Shown here: in pieces, positions 61,291 to 64,000 of the stretch
How positions within the stretch are numbered: the stretch's first letter is position 1
Layout: each line of letters opens with the position of its first letter
Assembly (NCBI GenBank): GCA_049975245.1
Contig: JBNGDB010000011.1
Coordinates: 1-64,000 of the forward strand
DNA from: UBA117 sp049975245
Lineage (GTDB): Archaea > Methanobacteriota > Methanobacteria > Methanobacteriales > Methanobacteriaceae
Length of the DNA stretch: 64,000 nucleotides
Direction: 5' to 3'
Position numbers and translations under genes: made by a program
The notes under the pieces: generated by a model
The model's input: only the letters and a program-made list of their open reading frames with translations
Database searches by the model: none
What the model was told of the DNA's origin: nothing

Positions 61291-62334
61291 ATGGAATACA
61301 TATACCAACGTTCACTTGAGGGGGATATAACCAAAACTGATGTATTAAAACTTCTAAAATCAAACCCATTCCAACTTTTTGACGTGGCTGACCAATTAAG
61401 ACAGGAAATAGTGGGAGATGAAGTAACCTTTGTAGTAAACCGAAATATCGATATAACTGATCAGTGCATGATAGAATGTGCCTTCTGTTCCTTTAGAAAC
61501 AGCATAGGATATGAAATGACCATAGAAGAAATATTAGAAAGTGTAAGGGAAGCTAAAGATGCAGGTGCCACTGAAATATGCATATTTGGCGGTGTAATGC
61601 CCCACATGGATGTTGATTATTACAGTGAAATTTTTAGTTCAATAAAAAGTAATTTTGACATTGAACTACATGCCCTCTCTCCGGTGGAGATCTTTTACAC
61701 CGCAGAAGCATCAGGCATGTCTACCCTAGATGCTTTAAAATCCTTGAAAAAAGCAGGTCTGGATACCTTGACCGGTGCATCCGCTGAAATTTTAGTGGAT
61801 CGTGTACGTGCTCAGATATGTCCTAATAAGGTTACTACTGCCCAATGGGTTGACATTATCAAAGAAGCCCATAGTCTGGGTATTCCCACCACATCTACCA
61901 TAATGTACGGTACCGTGGAAACCTGGGAAGACCGTATTGATCACCTGTTTATATTGAGAGATATTCAGCGAGAAACTGGAGGATTTACAGAACTGGTCCC
62001 TATGACTTTCCTTAATGAAAATAACGTGGCAGGAAGCCGTTCAGTAGGGGTTAGTGGAATGGAAGATCTTAAATTACATGCCATTTCCCGTATAATACTG
62101 GGCAGGAACATACCAAATATTCAGGCTTCATGGATTAAAATTGGCACCCGGATGGCTCAAGTGGCGCTGTGCTGCGGGGCAAATGATCTGGGCGGTACTA
62201 TGATGGAGGATAAGATTTCCATAGCTGCAGGCGCATCTCATGGTGAACACTTACCGTATCAGCAAATGAGTGAAATTATAAATGTTATAGGTCGCATACC
62301 ATTACAGAGGACCACAACTTATCAACGGGTTTGA
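61291..62334 (+). CDS. cofH: 5-amino-6-(D-ribitylamino)uracil-L-tyrosine 4-hydroxyphenyl transferase
   Basis: A radical SAM enzyme that, with CofG, makes the deazaflavin chromophore of coenzyme F420, the hydride carrier of methanogenesis. The cluster motif CxxxCxxC is at cysteines 59, 63 and 66 (TDQCMIECAFCSF). Supporting segments are EICIFGGVMPHMD near 94, ELHALSPVEI near 125 and the C-terminal GGTMMEDKISIAAGASHGE typical of CofH/MqnC-type proteins. It has 347 residues. AGGAGGATCTAATTCC precedes the ATG. CofG is not in the window. Confidence 0.93.
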   Translation: MEYIYQRSLEGDITKTDVLKLLKSNPFQLFDVADQLRQEIVGDEVTFVVNRNIDITDQCMIECAFCSFRNSIGYEMTIEEILESVREAKDAGATEICIFGGVMPHMDVDYYSEIFSSIKSNFDIELHALSPVEIFYTAEASGMSTLDALKSLKKAGLDTLTGASAEILVDRVRAQICPNKVTTAQWVDIIKEAHSLGIPTTSTIMYGTVETWEDRIDHLFILRDIQRETGGFTELVPMTFLNENNVAGSRSVGVSGMEDLKLHAISRIILGRNIPNIQASWIKIGTRMAQVALCCGANDLGGTMMEDKISIAAGASHGEHLPYQQMSEIINVIGRIPLQRTTTYQRV

Positions 62335-62410
62335 TTAGTATTTTGATTAAAATATAGATTGATCAGTTATTTTTAAGTTTAAAATATATAAAATAGAATA
62401 AAACTAGTTA

Positions 62411-63175
62411 TTATTTTTCTATTTCTTCTAGGTCGCAGGTTTTAGAAATTTTTCCCATTTCAACGGATGAATTATCATCATTGTCCAGCCCTTCCATTTT
62501 AGCAATACCATTAACCCAGTCTACACATTTACCATTCTTTTCAGCTCTTTTAATTAGAAATATTCCTATTATTGCCCCGGCAATTCCCCCTATAAGATCA
62601 GTAAAGAGATCAGCCATGGTATCCATCACTGCGTCCATGGTGGGCGAGCCTTGGGTAAGGCCGGTGGGCATGAAATGTGCAATTTGAATATATAAAAATG
62701 CGTCATAGAAGTATTCAACCAGTTCCAGTATTGCCCCTATACCTAAGGTAACTAAAACAATTAAAAATGCCATTATGGGCAGGCTGGTCTTTAATCTTCC
62801 GTAAACATAGGCCGTGTACAGGAACATCATCCCGGTTAGAGCCACAATCAATGGGATGGTGAAGTGCATGAATTTGTCGTAGTTAGGTAGTCTTCCGTAA
62901 AGTCCAAAGGTGTTACCTAATATTTATTCCAGAATAACCACAGCCAAAAATAGGATTTCCACTTCGACAGGTATGATCTGGAGGTGTTGTTTATTGAAGA
63001 TTGTGGGTAGATAAATAACTGCCAGTGCCAGTAGAGCCATCAATCCAAATACCTTGGTTCCTCCGGCTCCAAATATTATGATGCTGCTTCCTAGTATTAG
63101 TAGAGTTAACCGCATAGTTATAAGTAATTTTTTCTTCCAGGAACTTACCATTGCCTGTGGATCGATAAAGCTCAT
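62411..63175 (-). pseudogene. DUF2238/VanZ-like membrane protein gene interrupted by an in-frame TAA
   Basis: Two neighbouring minus-strand reading frames are one frame of 255 codons split by a single TAA at 62924-62926. The first part (from ATG 63175, GGTGAT upstream) has three membrane segments and ends FLAVVILE. After the TAA the frame continues ILGNTFGLYGRLPNYDKFMH, then more membrane segments (about 62630-62865) with ELVEYFYD and DAVMDTMADLFTDLIGGI, the YjdF/DUF2238-type pattern. The NYDKFMH segment that starts this conserved core lies across the break. A TAT or TAC tyrosine codon changed to TAA would explain it. The second part alone begins with ATG 62869, so a truncated product is possible. 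It may be a fresh pseudogene or a sequencing error. Confidence 0.7.
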
Positions 63176-63337
63176 TTTTTTTATCACCAAATTAGTATAT
63201 TTAACTCGATTACTATTATAAATGTTTTTTTTCCATGTTCTAATAATACATTTTTTTTAGAAGATTGATTGACGAAATATTTAGGATATATAAATTAATC
63301 GGGAGTTATATAATATTAGATAAAGGTGGTAAATACT

Positions 63338-64000
63338 ATGAAAAGAGATGTTATCCGGATTGATGAGGAAAAATGCACTGGCTGTGGTGATTGCATTACA
63401 GGATGTCCTGAAGGAGCTTTACAGGTTATAGATGGAAAAGCCAGGCTCATAAGTGACTTATTTTGTGATGGATTAGGGGCATGTATTGGTAACTGTCCCG
63501 AGGGTGCAATTGAAATAGAACATCGAGAAGCCGAAGCCTACGACGAATTTAAGACTATGAAAAATATTGTTAAAGCCGGCCCCAATGTGATTAAAGCACA
63601 CCTCCAGCATCTGCAGGAACATGGTGAAGAAGAACTGCTTAACCAGGCTAAAGACTTCTTGAGTGAGAATAATATTGAAATACCTGACTATGAAGAAAAA
63701 CCATTAGCTTGTGGCTGTCCCAGTTCCATGACCCAGGATTTAAGTAAAAATATCCTAAAGGGTAAGGATGAACAAATATTGGTGAGTCCAGAACTTAGAA
63801 ACTGGCCAGTCCAATTGCAACTCTTAAACCCTAGTGCCCCCTACCTTAAAAATGCTGATCTTTTAATATCTGCAGACTGCGCGCCTTTTGCTTATCCTAA
63901 CTTCCATAAGAGATTCCTGAAGGATAAGGTTTTAATAATATTCTGTCCCAAGCTGGATAAAACCATAGAACAGTACATTGACAAATTGGCGGAGATATTT
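63338..64000 (+). CDS. 4Fe-4S ferredoxin-domain protein, 3' end outside the window
   Basis: The reading frame starts at ATG 63338 (AAAGGTGGTAAATACT upstream) and is open to the last base, giving 221 residues so far. Residues 1-62 form a two-cluster ferredoxin domain: CTGCGDCITGCPEG is regular, and CDGLGACIGNCPEG has an expanded spacing. A helical linker follows (about 65-115), then CGCPSS and further Cys residues (SADCAPFAYPNF, FCPKLDK) that could bind another metal or cluster. Similar proteins are common in methanogens as predicted electron-transfer or iron-sulfur proteins of unknown partner. It reads divergently from the broken membrane gene. Confidence 0.85.
   Translation, partial: MKRDVIRIDEEKCTGCGDCITGCPEGALQVIDGKARLISDLFCDGLGACIGNCPEGAIEIEHREAEAYDEFKTMKNIVKAGPNVIKAHLQHLQEHGEEELLNQAKDFLSENNIEIPDYEEKPLACGCPSSMTQDLSKNILKGKDEQILVSPELRNWPVQLQLLNPSAPYLKNADLLISADCAPFAYPNFHKRFLKDKVLIIFCPKLDKTIEQYIDKLAEIF

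Noticed and set aside
62411..62869. Minus-strand frame taken as an independent intact gene
   Set aside because: It continues in the same frame from the upstream part, and the conserved GRLPNYDKF residues lie before its first ATG.
62924..62926. Stop codon readthrough with pyrrolysine or selenocysteine
   Set aside because: The codon is TAA, not TAG or TGA, and no pyrrolysine genes or SECIS-like element were seen.

Overview
The window is chromosomal DNA from a methanogenic archaeon of the order Methanobacteriales, most likely a mesophilic Methanobacterium. This rests on an AT-rich base composition, GGTGA/GGAGG ribosome binding sites with many TTG and GTG starts, a complete archaeal ribosomal protein supercluster, archaeal lipid genes (mevalonate kinase, isopentenyl phosphate kinase, type 2 IPP isomerase, polyprenyl synthase), the F420 gene cofH, DapL, and a pycA-birA pair. 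From memory, the block from the knotted RNA methyltransferase through rpl3 to dapL follows the order of genes MTH1 to about MTH52 of Methanothermobacter thermautotrophicus.

Layout. 1-18.3 kb holds mixed housekeeping and poorly characterised genes: a lone class III signal peptide (pilin-like) protein, a membrane protein with a 15-residue repeat, an Era-like GTPase/DUF2073/zinc-ribbon trio, RqcH, an EMC6-like protein, DUF2070, fumarate hydratase beta with a DUF6282 hydrolase, an NYN nuclease-like protein with a SelA-like PLP enzyme, RtcA, BirA/PycA and a METTL5-type methylase. 18.7-43.9 kb is the translation supercluster: RNA methyltransferase, uL3 to eL32, eL19 to SecY, adenylate kinase, EMC3-like insertase, eL34, Cmk, eL14, Cbf5, tRNA-Ser, uS13 to uS9, RpoN, tRNA-Pro, RpoK, enolase, a ferredoxin and uS2. 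44-53.7 kb is Memo plus the isoprenoid operon (mvk, ipk, fni, an RNase J, idsA, gltX) and dapL. 54-64 kb is looser: alanine dehydrogenase, an NCS2 permease, a nitroreductase-like protein, MscS, a tiny basic protein, Ogt, a methyltransferase, CofH, a nonsense-broken membrane gene and a ferredoxin-domain protein cut by the window end.

How the genes work together. The central block supplies most large- and small-subunit ribosomal proteins, RNA polymerase subunits D, N and K, the Sec translocon with an Oxa1-type insertase, rRNA modification factors and nucleotide kinases. The following operon supplies C5 units and prenyl chains for archaeal ether lipids. The flanks add anaplerosis (pyruvate carboxylase subunit A with its biotin ligase), ribosome rescue (RqcH) and cofactor F420 synthesis.

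The most notable signal is the tRNA-Pro(GGG) gene at 41125-41329. It carries two introns (115 and 15 nt) whose bulge-helix-bulge motifs can be drawn explicitly and can only form in one order, and its first base is the last base of the rpoN stop codon. Other points: a 45-nt tandem repeat in each of two unrelated genes (the membrane protein and the acidic tail of uS3), a set of 26-49 bp tandem duplications in gaps between genes, and an in-frame TAA in an otherwise intact membrane protein gene. No CRISPR array, insertion sequence, prophage or rRNA gene was seen.
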